From positions 1 through 64,000 of the forward strand of contig NZ_AUJX01000014.1 of the NCBI RefSeq assembly GCF_000424445.1: 64,000 bases of DNA. The letters run 5' to 3'. The translations under genes were made by a program, and so were the position numbers. Within the stretch, counting starts at the first letter, position 1; every line of letters begins with the position of its first letter. The notes beneath the pieces are model-generated. The model ran no database searches and was not told the DNA's origin. It worked only from the letters and a program-made list of their open reading frames with translations. This DNA is from Oribacterium sp. NK2B42 (GTDB lineage Bacteria; Bacillota; Clostridia; Lachnospirales; Lachnospiraceae). Below, one piece after another: positions 52,009 through 62,818 of this stretch.

Positions 52009-52076
52009 CAATACCATATAACTTCCGGAGGTTTTATTCTTCGGAAGTATTTGTTTTTTACGGGATTTCGACGAGC

Positions 52077-52117
52077 CATAGGGGACGGTTCTCTCCGGTG
52101 AGAACCGTCCCCTATGA
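52077..52117. repeat. REP-like palindrome (copy 3, near perfect)
   Basis: ATAGGGGACGGTTCTC and GAGAACCGTCCCCTAT form a palindrome around a short CCGG-like centre. It is the best preserved of three related palindromes in the window and could also terminate csoR. Confidence 0.65.
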
Positions 52118-52244
52118 CTATTTAAATCCATTCTTTTGGTTCTTCAATTGTTCACAATGAATACACATTTGCCAGATATAATCAAAAATCATTAAAACCC
52201 ATAGTTTTATAGATATATAGACAGAGTAGCAGAAAGGACATTTT

Positions 52245-54284
52245 ATGATAAATATCTTAAATGTTTTCAAAGGCAGGAAGCCACAGTCACAGATGAATCT
52301 TGCAAATGAAAACTATTCCGGGAACAATAACCGAAATGACAATGGATTTGACAATTTCAATGATTTTTTCAATCAGTTCAATAAAAATAACCAGAATGGA
52401 GGAAACAGCTACAAGCCCCGCAACAGGAAGCCGCTGATTTTCTATTATTTCGTGGCTCTGGTGATCATACTTTTGCTGAACACCTTTGTTTTTCCTTCCA
52501 TTATGACCCGCTCAGTGAAGGACACGACCTATACCGAGTTCATAAATGCCGTTAACAACAACGCAATAACGGATGTTAAATTCACCGACGACACTATTTA
52601 TTATGTTGCCAATGTTAACGGCCAGGCACTTACCTGCCGCACGGGACGAATAAAAAACGAGTACACAGAAGCCTCTGTGCTGGACATTCTCTACAACCAG
52701 AATGTTAATTTTATCGAGGAGATACCGGTTGAGACAAGTCCCATAATCAGCTTCCTTTTAAGCTGGATATTCCCTATCCTTATTTTCTGGGCGCTTGGAA
52801 ACTGGCTTTCCAGAAAAATGGCCTCAAGCATGGGTTCCATGGGAGGCGGCGGAATGTTCGGAGGCTTCGGAAAGTCCAATGCCAGAGAATATGAAGCCAA
52901 TGGCGACAATAAGGTAACCTTTAAGGACGTTGCAGGTGAGGATGAAGCCAAGGAGCTTCTCAGCGAGATGGTGGACTATCTTAAGGAGCCTGACAAGTAT
53001 ACCGAGATCGGTGCCCATATTCCGAAGGGTGCTCTTCTTGTAGGTCCTCCGGGAACAGGTAAGACACTTCTGGCAAAGGCTGTGGCCGGAGAAGCAAATG
53101 TTCCATTCTTTTCCATTTCCGGTTCTGAATTTGTTGAGATGTTCGTAGGTATGGGTGCAGCCAAGGTCAGAGACCTTTTTGATCAGGCAAAGAAAAAAGC
53201 ACCTTGTATCATTTTTATCGATGAGATCGATGCCATAGGTAAAAAGAGAGGCGGCGGTGCCCTGGGCGGTAATGATGAGCGTGAGCAGACATTGAACCAG
53301 CTGCTTACCGAAATGGACGGTTTCGACTCCTCAAAGGCCATCATTATCCTGGCGGCAACAAACCAGCCGGATTCCCTGGATCCCGCTCTCCTTAGACCGG
53401 GACGTTTTGACAGACGTGTTCCGGTTGAGCTTCCTGATTTCCAGGGCAGAGTAGATATCCTGAAGGTTCATGCAAAGGATATCAAGATGGCGGAAAATGT
53501 TAATTTGGAAGCTATCGCAAAGGCCGCAGCAGGTGCCAGCGGTGCAGAGCTTGCCAACATTATAAATGAATCTGCATTAAGAGCTGTAAGAGCCGGACGT
53601 GAAAGAGTTATCCAGTCAGACCTCGAAGAGTCCATAGAAGTTGTTATAGCCGGTTACCAGAAGAAGAATAAGGTAATGACGGATAAGGAAAAGCTTATCG
53701 TTTCATATCATGAGGTGGGACATGCTCTTGTGGCGGCTCTTCAGAAGAATAGTGCACCCGTTCAGAAGATTACTATTATCCCGAGAACCTCAGGTGCTCT
53801 TGGCTATACCATGCAGGTTGAGGAAGAGGGTAACCATTACCTTTACTCAAAGGAAGAGCTTGAGAACAAGATCGCAACGCTTACAGGCGGAAGATGTGCC
53901 GAGGAGCTGATCTTCCATACCTGCACCACAGGTGCAAGCAATGATATCGAGCAGGCTACAAAGTATGCCCGTGCCATGATCACTCGCTACGGTATGTCCG
54001 ACGAGATCGGTATGGTTGCCATGGAGCAGCTTCAGAATCAGTATCTCGGCGGTGATGCGTCACTTACCTGTTCGCCTGAGACCCAGACTAAGATTGACAA
54101 GATGACGGTTGACCTTGTGAAGGCGCAGCATGACAAGGCCATGGAGCTTCTTAAGGACAATATCAACAAGCTCCATGAGATCACAAAGTTCCTTTACGAA
54201 AAGGAGACCATTACAGGAGCTGAGTTCATGGAGATACTTAACCGAAAGGAAGTTGATCCTTCGGTTGTGGCTCCGACAAACTAA
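52245..54284 (+). CDS. ftsH: ATP-dependent zinc metalloprotease FtsH
   Basis: A 679-residue FtsH. An unusual Asn-rich cytoplasmic extension of about 60 residues ([18 protein letters not shown]) precedes membrane segment 1 (about 66-86), the extracytoplasmic domain and segment 2 (about 166-190). The AAA domain has Walker A GPPGTGKT (267-274), Walker B IIFIDEID and the second region of homology ([10 protein letters not shown]). The protease site is HEVGH (489-493), a variant of the usual HEAGH. It degrades membrane and regulatory proteins. Confidence 0.95.
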   Translation: MINILNVFKGRKPQSQMNLANENYSGNNNRNDNGFDNFNDFFNQFNKNNQNGGNSYKPRNRKPLIFYYFVALVIILLLNTFVFPSIMTRSVKDTTYTEFINAVNNNAITDVKFTDDTIYYVANVNGQALTCRTGRIKNEYTEASVLDILYNQNVNFIEEIPVETSPIISFLLSWIFPILIFWALGNWLSRKMASSMGSMGGGGMFGGFGKSNAREYEANGDNKVTFKDVAGEDEAKELLSEMVDYLKEPDKYTEIGAHIPKGALLVGPPGTGKTLLAKAVAGEANVPFFSISGSEFVEMFVGMGAAKVRDLFDQAKKKAPCIIFIDEIDAIGKKRGGGALGGNDEREQTLNQLLTEMDGFDSSKAIIILAATNQPDSLDPALLRPGRFDRRVPVELPDFQGRVDILKVHAKDIKMAENVNLEAIAKAAAGASGAELANIINESALRAVRAGRERVIQSDLEESIEVVIAGYQKKNKVMTDKEKLIVSYHEVGHALVAALQKNSAPVQKITIIPRTSGALGYTMQVEEEGNHYLYSKEELENKIATLTGGRCAEELIFHTCTTGASNDIEQATKYARAMITRYGMSDEIGMVAMEQLQNQYLGGDASLTCSPETQTKIDKMTVDLVKAQHDKAMELLKDNINKLHEITKFLYEKETITGAEFMEILNRKEVDPSVVAPTN

Positions 54285-54458
54285 TATAATACCGGCCGTT
54301 CAGGCATCCCCCGCTTTCACTGCGTTTTTTGTTAATTTTATATCATTTATGCACGTTTTTTTATTAGTACAATGGTGATTTTGTATAGTAAAAATATTAC
54401 TTCATCGTTATAATTACAACATGACGAAGGCTGTATACATAATTTTTAGGGAGTAATT

Positions 54459-56420
54459 ATGCGTGATCTTGATTATTTAAAACTTTTGGCAAAACAGTTT
54501 CCCACTGCTACTGCAGCAGGTGCGGAGATCATCAACCTGCGTGCTATCTGTGCTTTGCCTAAGGGGACAGAATATTTCTTCTCTGACCTTCACGGGGAGA
54601 GTGAGGCATTTATCTACCTTATGCGTTCTGCATCCGGTATCGTAAGAGATAAGATTGATGAGACCTTCGGAAATCTTCTTCCTGAGGAGGAGCAGCTTGA
54701 GCTTGCAAATCTTATTTACTATCCGAGAGACATCCTTTCAAGTCCTAAACATAAAGAAAAGGATACTCCTGAGTGGAACCGCATAACTATAAACAGGCTT
54801 ATAAACATTTGCCGAGTGGTTTCATCAAAGTTCACCCGTTCAAAGGTTCGTAAGAAGATGCCCCAGAGCTATGCTTACGCCATCGATGAGCTTTTGCATA
54901 TAGACAATCATGATGAAGACAAAAAGGATTATCTACGCGAGATCATGAATGCCATAATCGACACCGGCATGGGGGACGATTTCATTATTGCCCTCTGTGA
55001 GCTTATACAGAATCTCGTTATCGATAACCTCCATATAATCGGTGATGTTTTCGACAGAGGTCCTCACGCTGACCGTATCATGGAGGAGCTTATGAGCTTC
55101 CACGATGTGGATATCCAGTGGGGCAATCATGATGCTGACTGGATGGGGGCTGTCTGCGGTAATCCTGCATGTATCGCCAACGTTCTCCGTATCGCCACCT
55201 CCTACAATTCATTTGATGTACTTGAGGACGGTTACGGTATAAACCTGAGACCGCTTTCCATGTATGCGGAGGAGGTTTACGGGGATGATCCATGTGAATG
55301 CTTCCAGCCACATCTTCTGGATTCCAATGTTTCCGACTCGGTTTCACCGGATCTCGCGGCAAAGATGTGTAAAGCCATATCCATTATCATGCTTAAGGAG
55401 GAAGGTCTTCTCATCAAGAGACACCCGGAGTACCATCTGGAGCACAGACTTCTTCTGGAGAGGGTGGACTATGCGAAGGGAACCGTAAACATCGACGGAA
55501 AGGTTTATCCGCTGAAGGACAAGAATTTCCCGACCATTGATCCTAAGAATCCTTATAAGCTCACAGAGAGAGAAGAGACCTTGATGAAGACGCTTATATA
55601 CAGCTTTACTCATTCCCAGCTTCTTCAGAAACACATTCGTTTCTTCTTTACAAACGGATCAATGTATAAGGTTGTAAATAACAACATCCTTTACCACGGC
55701 TGCATACCTATGGAAAAGGACGGCAGCTTTACAAAGATAAAGACACCTGACGGTACATTCTCCGGAAAGGCGCTTCTTGATTACTTTAATGACAAGGCTA
55801 TCGATGCTTATTTCCTTAACGGTGAAAACGATCCTCAGGGTAAGCTCTATGCAACAGATTTTTTCTGGTATATGTGGTGCGGTCCCAATTCTCCTCTTTT
55901 CGGAAAGGACAAGATAACAACCTTTGAGCACTGCTTTATTGAAGATCCTGCGACTCACAAGGAAAAATTCAATGTTTACTATGACTTCGCAAAGGAAGAG
56001 AAGTATGTAGACAAGATCTTTGAGGAATTTGGCGTGGACGCTTCCGTCGGACATATCGTTAACGGTCATGTTCCGGTTAAGACGAAGCTTGGCGAGTCAC
56101 CTATCAAGGCAAACGGTAAGCTGTTTATCATTGATGGTGGTATCTCAAAGGCTTATCACTCGAGAACAGGTATAGCCGGCTACACACTTATCTTTAATTC
56201 CCGTCATCTGGCTCTGGCTAAGCATAAGGGATTCCAGAAGGGCGCCGAGAATACTCCTGAAATCCAGATCGTGGAGCAGATGAAGACAAGAGTAAGAGTA
56301 GGCGCAACCGACAACGGAAAGAATCTTAAGAGTCAGATAGCTGATCTCGAAGAGCTTCTGGCAGCATACAGAAACGGTGACATCCTCGAGCAGGGAGAGG
56401 TCATTCCCAGGAGACACTGA
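54459..56420 (+). CDS. fbp: Fructose-1,6-bisphosphatase class III
   Basis: A 653-residue Firmicutes-type FBPase. The calcineurin-like motifs are FFSDLHGESEAF (about 37-48), GDVFDRGPHADRI and WGNHDADWMGA, with NGHVPVK towards the C-terminus. It converts fructose 1,6-bisphosphate to fructose 6-phosphate in gluconeogenesis, which is needed for growth on carboxylic acids such as those of region 1. AGGGAG precedes the ATG. Confidence 0.95.
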   Translation: MRDLDYLKLLAKQFPTATAAGAEIINLRAICALPKGTEYFFSDLHGESEAFIYLMRSASGIVRDKIDETFGNLLPEEEQLELANLIYYPRDILSSPKHKEKDTPEWNRITINRLINICRVVSSKFTRSKVRKKMPQSYAYAIDELLHIDNHDEDKKDYLREIMNAIIDTGMGDDFIIALCELIQNLVIDNLHIIGDVFDRGPHADRIMEELMSFHDVDIQWGNHDADWMGAVCGNPACIANVLRIATSYNSFDVLEDGYGINLRPLSMYAEEVYGDDPCECFQPHLLDSNVSDSVSPDLAAKMCKAISIIMLKEEGLLIKRHPEYHLEHRLLLERVDYAKGTVNIDGKVYPLKDKNFPTIDPKNPYKLTEREETLMKTLIYSFTHSQLLQKHIRFFFTNGSMYKVVNNNILYHGCIPMEKDGSFTKIKTPDGTFSGKALLDYFNDKAIDAYFLNGENDPQGKLYATDFFWYMWCGPNSPLFGKDKITTFEHCFIEDPATHKEKFNVYYDFAKEEKYVDKIFEEFGVDASVGHIVNGHVPVKTKLGESPIKANGKLFIIDGGISKAYHSRTGIAGYTLIFNSRHLALAKHKGFQKGAENTPEIQIVEQMKTRVRVGATDNGKNLKSQIADLEELLAAYRNGDILEQGEVIPRRH

Positions 56421-56422
56421 TT

Positions 56423-57109
56423 ATGAAAAAAATATCGGCAACACAAAAAACGATAAATGAATTAAAGAAGTATTTATTGTCTGATGAGGCAAAAATAGGA
56501 GATAAGCTTGCAACGGAGAAAGAAGTATGTGAAAGATTATCCGTCGGCAGAGGTACAGTGAGAGAAGCTTTCAGAAATCTGGAGGCGGAAGGCTACATTT
56601 CAATTAATCCCGGAAAAGGAGCTTTTATAGTAAAAAAATCCCAAAATGATGAGGATGCTCTTGCCAGCTGGTTTACAAAAAACAGAGGAAAAATACAGGA
56701 TTATGTTGAGTTCAGAAATATCCTTGAACCTGCGGCGGCAAGAATGGCGGCAGAAAGAGCTTCTGACAAGGATCTGAAGGCTCTTGAAAAGATTCATAAT
56801 GATTTTATCGAATATGCAGCTGTCATGGATGACGAAAAGCTGGCACTTCTTGATGAAGAATTCCACACCAGGATAATGAAGATGACCGGAAATGAGGTCA
56901 TGGAAATGATCAATCAGAGTGTAAGTAAAAGGATAATGAATTTCCGTTTCCAGACCTTTAAAATTAAACACAATGTTGAGAATGGAATTAAGGCACACGA
57001 GAAAATCCTGAGAGCTCTTATGGACAGGGATGCTGATGTGGCCGAGGTTTATATGAAGCGACATATCGAACTTATCGATAAGGATATGGAACGCATAATT
57101 GTGATGTAA
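56423..57109 (+). CDS. GntR-family regulator, FadR subfamily (FCD domain)
   Basis: A 228-residue regulator. The N-terminal winged helix (about 7-74) carries KEVCERLSVGRGTVREAFRN, and the C-terminal helical FCD domain (about 90-215) has the metal-ligand pattern EFHTRI and HEKILRAL. It begins two bases after fbp and may be co-transcribed. FadR-type regulators often sense sugar acids, so a link to the nearby pectin genes is plausible but unproven. Confidence 0.88.
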   Translation: MKKISATQKTINELKKYLLSDEAKIGDKLATEKEVCERLSVGRGTVREAFRNLEAEGYISINPGKGAFIVKKSQNDEDALASWFTKNRGKIQDYVEFRNILEPAAARMAAERASDKDLKALEKIHNDFIEYAAVMDDEKLALLDEEFHTRIMKMTGNEVMEMINQSVSKRIMNFRFQTFKIKHNVENGIKAHEKILRALMDRDADVAEVYMKRHIELIDKDMERIIVM

Positions 57110-57239
57110 CATAATGCCCAGAAGTATTGACTTTCAGCGCTCAAGTCATAAAATATTAGTAGTAATGGACCGAGTCTGTGAAATGAGATTTCAAGGATGA
57201 TAAGACTTGGTTTTTGGTCAAAATACCAGGAGGAAAAAC

Positions 57240-57896
57240 ATGAAATTTTTTATTGATACCGCAAATGTAGATGAGATTCGTCAGGCTAATGACATGGGCA
57301 TCATCGCCGGTGTAACAACCAATCCTTCACTTATCGCAAAAGAGGGACGTGATTACATGGCTACATTGAAGGAGATCACAGAGATCGTTGATGGTCCTAT
57401 TTCAGGCGAGGTTAAGGCAAGCACAACTACAGCTGAGGGGATGATCGCAGAGGGCAGAGAGATTGCCAAGATGCACAAGAACATGGTTGTTAAGATTCCT
57501 ATGACTCCGGAAGGTCTTAAGGCTGTTAAGGTTCTTTCAAGTGAAGGCATCCATACAAATGTAACTCTTATCTTCACAGCTACACAGGCTCTTCTTGCTG
57601 CAAGAGCAGGTGCTACTTATGTTTCTCCTTTCCTTGGACGTCTTGATGATATTTCTACAGACGGAATCACTCTTATCCAGGATATAGAGGATATTTTCCA
57701 GATGTATCCTGATATCGAGACAGAGGTTATCTGCGCATCTGTTCGTCATCCTATGCATATCATTGATTGTGCTAAGACAGGCGCTGATATCGCTACAGTT
57801 CCTTTCAAGGTTCTTATGCAGATGACCCAGCATCCTCTTACAGATATCGGTATCGACAAGTTCGTAAAGGACTACGAGGCTGTATTCGGAAAATAA
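57240..57896 (+). CDS. fsa: Fructose-6-phosphate aldolase / transaldolase-like protein
   Basis: A 218-residue small transaldolase-family protein: [13 protein letters not shown] at the start, [13 protein letters not shown] (26-38) and [14 protein letters not shown] with the Schiff-base lysine (Lys83 region). Its length fits FSA/TalC rather than full transaldolase. ATG 57240 has AGGAGG eight bases upstream. Many such Firmicutes proteins act as transaldolases in the pentose phosphate pathway; the two activities cannot be separated by eye. Confidence 0.9.
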   Translation: MKFFIDTANVDEIRQANDMGIIAGVTTNPSLIAKEGRDYMATLKEITEIVDGPISGEVKASTTTAEGMIAEGREIAKMHKNMVVKIPMTPEGLKAVKVLSSEGIHTNVTLIFTATQALLAARAGATYVSPFLGRLDDISTDGITLIQDIEDIFQMYPDIETEVICASVRHPMHIIDCAKTGADIATVPFKVLMQMTQHPLTDIGIDKFVKDYEAVFGK

Positions 57897-57909
57897 TCCA
57901 AGTGTTATT

Positions 57910-57947
57910 AAATCCCCTGAGATTACATCTCAGGGGATTTTCCGTTA
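57910..57947. terminator. Bidirectional terminator between fsa and pectinesterase
   Basis: AAATCCCCTGAG-ATTACAT-CTCAGGGGATTT is a perfect 12-bp stem with A and T runs on both sides, suitable for the two convergent genes. Confidence 0.85.
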
Positions 57948-59111
57948 GGAAAATACTTTTTGTTTCCGGTATTTCTGGATTTCGTTGAAGTTAAGTTCTT
58001 TTACGAAGGGAGCACGGTAATCGGAGGCGCCGGGGCCGTAGTTTTTGTATTCGCAGAAAGAGACGGTGGATTCGGCATCTTTTTTATTCCAGTTGTGGAA
58101 ACCGGAGGGGTGGATATGGTTTCCAAGGTAGGAGTTTCGGATCAGGACTTTTGCGTAGTTTCGCCACGGGCGGCCAAGGTAGCAGCTATGCTCGGGGCAA
58201 TCAGACTCGAAACGGCAGTTGTCGAATATATAGCCGTAGTTCTGTCCCTCAGGGGTTGAAGCTGCGGTGGCATAGCTTTTTCCTTCTTTTGACTCGCCAT
58301 TATCTATCATGGAAGTTAACTCGCTGAGTTTATCTTCGCCCAGATTTTTTTGGGCAGTTTCCATAAGACTGTTCATAGATAAATTTCCGGTCATCTTTAT
58401 ATCATTTTTTAACAGAGACTTATATATAAGAAGAGGTGTCCTGTCCTTCTGGAAGAGGTAGCAATCATCAAAATAAGCAGTGGCGGAGCCGAAAATAAAA
58501 TCTATATCTCCTTCTATATATGAATCTTTATAATATTGTCTTCCGTTGATCCGTGGTGAAAACTGTTTTGGACCGATAAAACCGTTTTTTTCTATTTCTT
58601 TTGGCGGAAGTGGACCTGTGAAGAGAGTATCCTGCCAGCCCAGGAGTCGTATATTGCTGCAGCTGATTCCTTCTCCTTCTGCGTAAAGAGCTATAGCCTG
58701 ACCTATATCGGGGCCGGCTCCGGCGGAATTCTCGATGGTTAGGTTATTCAGACTTACATTTTCCGCATCTATTAACATTGTATAAGAGCGGAAGGTTCCA
58801 AGCTTGCCTACGTCCTCTGAAGGCATCATTCCGTATAAGCCCTGTGTGATGATGGTTTTGTCGGATGGAAGGTATCGATTTGGGAGCAGGTTACCTTCAG
58901 GATCCGCAAACCGGTTTTCAGGAGTTTCTTCTTTTATATATTGTTTGAAGTCTGTATTGCATCCTCTTAATGTAATGTCTGGAATCTTTATTTCAACTCT
59001 TTCTTTATATATTCCTTCTTTAATAAATATGGTGTCGCCTGATTTGGCATGATTTACAGCTTCCTGAATGGAAGTGTAATCTCCGTTTCCTGTTTTGGAT
59101 ACCGTGATCAT
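57945..59111 (-). CDS. Pectinesterase (CE8), cytoplasmic form
   Basis: A pectin methylesterase of 388 residues with the right-handed parallel beta-helix motifs: GQAIALYAEGEG, LGWQDTLF (Asp161), GDIDFIFG (nucleophile Asp204) and LGRPWRNYAKV. There is no signal peptide, so it acts inside the cell on imported methylated oligogalacturonides. ATG 59111 is chosen because GGAGG lies eight bases upstream; the frame is open from 59126. It is divergent from the GH28 gene. Confidence 0.92.
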   Translation of the reverse strand: MITVSKTGNGDYTSIQEAVNHAKSGDTIFIKEGIYKERVEIKIPDITLRGCNTDFKQYIKEETPENRFADPEGNLLPNRYLPSDKTIITQGLYGMMPSEDVGKLGTFRSYTMLIDAENVSLNNLTIENSAGAGPDIGQAIALYAEGEGISCSNIRLLGWQDTLFTGPLPPKEIEKNGFIGPKQFSPRINGRQYYKDSYIEGDIDFIFGSATAYFDDCYLFQKDRTPLLIYKSLLKNDIKMTGNLSMNSLMETAQKNLGEDKLSELTSMIDNGESKEGKSYATAASTPEGQNYGYIFDNCRFESDCPEHSCYLGRPWRNYAKVLIRNSYLGNHIHPSGFHNWNKKDAESTVSFCEYKNYGPGASDYRAPFVKELNFNEIQKYRKQKVFS

Positions 59112-59394
59112 GGGATTTTCCTCCATTAAAGATTTATATGATTTGTACTATCAGAAAACCGATGGTTTATTCTGTGATAAGTAATTCCCGGGTTTAAGTT
59201 ATGGCGTACGGAAATATCAAAAAACCAGCGGCTATCAATATTATATGATGAATAAATGTCAGGCATGATTATAAAATCGGATATTTTTATTCTATCGAAT
59301 ACTATTTTGCCAAAAATCATGAGAAAAGCCATGAAGATTTTTAAGATAATAGCGAGCTTGATAGTAAATTGACAAAAATTGTGACTATTGACGA

Positions 59395-59409
59395 TGTAAA
59401 ACGCTTACA
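59395..59409. promoter_or_regulatory. Candidate sugar-regulator operator (TGTAA-N5-TTACA)
   Basis: TGTAAAACGCTTACA has 5-bp inverted arms and a central CG, as in LacI-family sites. It lies between the divergent pectin genes. Confidence 0.35.
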
Positions 59410-59625
59410 AAAATTATTAATATATTGATATCGACGAGCGAAAACACAAGAAAGTGTGCAAAAAATTGCAGCAAATATTGGGGATGATTATCTAAAAGGA
59501 TATTTTAAACAATAAAAAACTCTAAAATCATAGTTGAATAAGACGAAATATTTATATAAATAGTGTCCGATAAGATAATTATGTGTAAATTGGGTCAGTA
59601 ATTGTAAGATTTATCTCAAAGTGAC

Positions 59626-59634
59626 TGATATAAT
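59626..59634 (+). promoter_or_regulatory. Extended -10 promoter for the GH28 gene
   Basis: TG-A-TATAAT is an extended -10 element placed about 58 bp before the GH28 start. No good -35 is seen. Confidence 0.5.
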
Positions 59635-59692
59635 CATACATGTCAGTAAGAAATGAATAAGTGATCAGGAATGATCATTGAAAAGAGGAAGT

Positions 59693-61270
59693 ATGGATTT
59701 TCAAATAGCAGCCGTTTTTAAACGGAGTATAACAATAGAATTATTGAATGATACGATCTGCTATGCTCCTTCGGGATACAGCATTTTGATAAACGGAGAG
59801 GAAAAATTAAAGTCCGATCTTAATGTTGTGACGGTTGACGGATTAAAGCCCGATACGGAATACACCATCACTCTTCTGACAGAGAACGGCAGATCGGATA
59901 AAACCTTCCGAACAGAATATGAATCGGTTCTGCTGGATGTGAAAGCATTTGGAGCATCCGGAGACGGGGAACAGGATGATTCAGGTTTTATACAGGCCGC
60001 TATAAACAGTTGTCCTAAGGATGGTACGGTATATCTTCCTAAAGGAACATATCTTTCAAAACCGATCTTCCTTAAAGGCCATATGACCTTATGGATAGAT
60101 GATGAGGCGGTTCTGCTGGGAGATCCGGACAGAAGACATTATCCCTTATTACCGGGACTTACACCCACAACGGATGAAAAGGATGAGTACAATCTTTCAA
60201 GCTGGGAGGGTAATCCGGAAACAAGCTTTGCTTCACTGCTTACAGCTGTTAATGCTGAAGAAATTGAGATCGTCGGTAACGGTATCATTGATGGAAACGG
60301 AGACAAGGGTGACTGGTGGCAGGATCCCAAGAAGAAAAGGATAGCCTGGAGGCCCAATACTGTTTTTTTCAATCATTGCAGATCCGTAAGGATGCAATCG
60401 GTGACAGTGAGAAATTCTCCCTGCTGGACCATCCATCCCTACTATACGGATGATATAGCACTTTACAACTTAAGTATCTGGAATCCATCGGATTCACCCA
60501 ATACAGACGGGTTTGATCCGGAAAGCTGTGACGGGGTTCTGATTCTGGGAACAAGGATTTCTGTCGGAGATGACTGCATTGCCATAAAATCAGGCAAATA
60601 CTACATGAGTGATAAACACCATAAGCCTGCAGATCATTTCGTGGTCAGAAACTCATTCCTTGAAAGGGGTCACGGAAGCGTAACCGTTGGTTCCGAAGCA
60701 GCAGCCGGTGCACAGAATGTAGAGGTTTCAAGATGCATATTCAAGGAAACTGACAGAGGACTCCGCATCAAAACAAGACGAGGCAGAGGCCCCAATGCGG
60801 TTTATGACAACATAGTATTCCATGACATAAAAATGGAAAATGTGCACATGCCCTTCACCTTCAACATGTTTTACTTCTGTGATCCCGACGGTCACAGTGA
60901 GTATGTTCAGGATCAGAATGAGAGACCTGTTGATGATAAAACACCGACGATAGGATCTGTAACAGCAGAGAATATCGTGGCAGAGGGTGCCGATCAGTGC
61001 ATGCTGGTTGCTTATGGATTGCCTGAAAGATTTATCGACAGGATAGTCTTTAAGAACATAAAGGTTTCATTCCTTCAAAAGGAAGAAAGAAAACCCGGTC
61101 AGACCATAATGATGGATAACTTCCCTGAAATGACCGGAAAGAGTATTTATGCCAGAAATGTAAAACATCTGGTACTTGACAATGTTGAGATATCCGGTTG
61201 CGACGACACAGGTCCGGAACTTATAAATGTTTTGGATTATGACAGCCTGAATATCGTATATAAAAGTTAA
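59693..61270 (+). CDS. Glycoside hydrolase family 28 polygalacturonase, cytoplasmic
   Basis: About 525 residues. An N-terminal fibronectin-like domain (about 1-85) precedes a GH28 beta-helix that starts VKAFGASGDGEQDDSGFIQ. The catalytic aspartates are Asp272 (NTDGFD) and Asp293-Asp294 (GDDC), with His327 (GHGS) and RIKTRRGRG. No signal peptide is present, so it probably releases galacturonate from short oligomers in the cytoplasm (exo-type). ATG 59693 has AAGAGGAAG upstream; the frame is open from 59678. Confidence 0.92.
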   Translation: MDFQIAAVFKRSITIELLNDTICYAPSGYSILINGEEKLKSDLNVVTVDGLKPDTEYTITLLTENGRSDKTFRTEYESVLLDVKAFGASGDGEQDDSGFIQAAINSCPKDGTVYLPKGTYLSKPIFLKGHMTLWIDDEAVLLGDPDRRHYPLLPGLTPTTDEKDEYNLSSWEGNPETSFASLLTAVNAEEIEIVGNGIIDGNGDKGDWWQDPKKKRIAWRPNTVFFNHCRSVRMQSVTVRNSPCWTIHPYYTDDIALYNLSIWNPSDSPNTDGFDPESCDGVLILGTRISVGDDCIAIKSGKYYMSDKHHKPADHFVVRNSFLERGHGSVTVGSEAAAGAQNVEVSRCIFKETDRGLRIKTRRGRGPNAVYDNIVFHDIKMENVHMPFTFNMFYFCDPDGHSEYVQDQNERPVDDKTPTIGSVTAENIVAEGADQCMLVAYGLPERFIDRIVFKNIKVSFLQKEERKPGQTIMMDNFPEMTGKSIYARNVKHLVLDNVEISGCDDTGPELINVLDYDSLNIVYKS

Positions 61271-61326
61271 CAATGAGGTAAAACTCAATTTAAACAGGAG
61301 GCCGGAAAGGCTCCCAGGAGGTAAAA

Positions 61327-62724
61327 ATGAAAAAGACAATTACTAAGTTTCTCGCCGGCGGTATGGCAGCATCAATGATGCTCAATCTTGCAGCTTGTGG
61401 TGGTTCATCCACAGCTGCCAATGATTCAGCATCAACAACAGCAGCAGCCCAGGGTGCAACAGAGGCAGCTCAGGGTGCAACAGAGGCAGCAAAGACTGCA
61501 GCTGAGACAGTAGCCAAGTCTGAGGGCGGAAACGGAACAACACTTAGAATTTCATGGTGGGGCGGTGATTCAAGGCATACAGCTACACTTAAGGCACTTG
61601 ATGAATATATGGCAGCAAATCCGGGCATCAAGGTTGAGTCAGAGTATGGCGCATGGTCAGGCTGGCAGGATAAGATCGCTACTCAGATCGCAGGAAATTC
61701 AGAGCCGGATCTTTTCCAGATCAACTGGAACTGGTTATGGCAGTTCAGCCCGGACGGAACAAGATTTGTAGATATTCAGGATCTTACGGATTTCGATCTT
61801 TCACAGTATGATCAGTCACTTATCGACCTTATGACCATTGACGGACATGTTCTCGGTGTTCCTGTTTCATCAACCGGAAGAGTATTCTACTGGAACAAGG
61901 CAACCTTTGAGAAGGCAGGCCTTGAGGTTCCCAAGAGCTTCGCAGATATCCTTGCAGCAGGTCCTGTATTCAAGGAGAAGCTGGGCGATGATTACTATCC
62001 TCTTGCAGCAGGAACCTATGATCTTACAATCCTTCTTACCTATTATATGCAGGAGAAGTACAACAAGCAGTGGGTTGTGGATCACAAGCTTAATTACACG
62101 GTAGAAGAGCTTACAGACGGTTTTGATTTCCTTAAGAGCCTTGAGGCTAACCACGTAATTCCTACACAGGAGAAGCTTACAGGTGACGGTGCTGATTCTC
62201 TTGATAAGAACCCTAACTTCATCGATGGTCACTATGCGGGTGTTGTTGAGTGGGACAGCTCAATCAAGAAGCTTGCAGATGCACTTGATTCAGATCAGGA
62301 GCTTGTAATCGGTGAGTATCCTGCAGATTACGGCACACCTGCTACAGTTTTCAAGATTTCCATGGGCTTTGCCGTATCTCCTAACTCTGCAAACAAGGAA
62401 GAGGCTGCCAAGCTTATGGAGTACATGTTCAATGGCGACGGTGTAGAGACCCTTGGACTTGAAAGAGGTGTTCCTTCATCCCATAAAGCTCAGGAGAAGC
62501 TTGAAGCTTCAGGTGCTCTTCAGGGACTTACCTATGAAGCTTTTAAGGCCGCATCATCCAATGCTCCCTTCCAGCTTTCACCTTACTATGAGGATGCAGC
62601 TCTTAAGGACAGCGCAGAGGGCGCATATCAGGAAATCATGGACACAATGTCTTATGACGGTGTAGATTCCAAGGAGCTTGCTGAAATGCTCATTGAAGCA
62701 GTTAATGAGGTTGAGGGCAAGTAA
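61327..62724 (+). CDS. ABC sugar transporter, substrate-binding lipoprotein
   Basis: A 465-residue family 1 binding protein. The signal sequence ends in the lipobox LAAC (Cys24), followed by an Ala/Thr/Gln-rich spacer with the repeat AQGATEAAQGATEAA (about 41-55). The binding fold starts TTLRISWWGGDSRH. Its location behind pectinesterase and GH28 suggests oligogalacturonides as ligands. AGGAGGTAAAA precedes the ATG. Biased codon use suggests high expression. Confidence 0.9.
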   Translation: MKKTITKFLAGGMAASMMLNLAACGGSSTAANDSASTTAAAQGATEAAQGATEAAKTAAETVAKSEGGNGTTLRISWWGGDSRHTATLKALDEYMAANPGIKVESEYGAWSGWQDKIATQIAGNSEPDLFQINWNWLWQFSPDGTRFVDIQDLTDFDLSQYDQSLIDLMTIDGHVLGVPVSSTGRVFYWNKATFEKAGLEVPKSFADILAAGPVFKEKLGDDYYPLAAGTYDLTILLTYYMQEKYNKQWVVDHKLNYTVEELTDGFDFLKSLEANHVIPTQEKLTGDGADSLDKNPNFIDGHYAGVVEWDSSIKKLADALDSDQELVIGEYPADYGTPATVFKISMGFAVSPNSANKEEAAKLMEYMFNGDGVETLGLERGVPSSHKAQEKLEASGALQGLTYEAFKAASSNAPFQLSPYYEDAALKDSAEGAYQEIMDTMSYDGVDSKELAEMLIEAVNEVEGK

Positions 62725-62818
62725 TCCTTTACAAGCATTGATAAGTCAATGTTTATAAACAGTTTTCCCTGATCCTCCTAATCCGGGGTTAAGAATTACC
62801 GCATTAAATGCGGTATAT

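Larger units (their letters stand above)
59112..59692. other. Divergent AT-rich regulatory region between pectinesterase and GH28 genes
   Basis: No gene is recognised. It contains the symmetric site TGTAA-AACGC-TTACA (59395-59409), which resembles a LacI/CcpA-type operator but has one base too many for a standard cre, and the GH28 promoter (59626-59634). Confidence 0.55.

Noticed and set aside
54285-54458. A terminator after ftsH near GCGTTTTTTG (54325)
   Set aside because: No stable stem precedes the T run.
59395-59409. A standard CcpA cre site
   Set aside because: The arms are symmetric but the element is 15 bases long and does not fit the 14-base cre spacing; kept only as a low-confidence operator.
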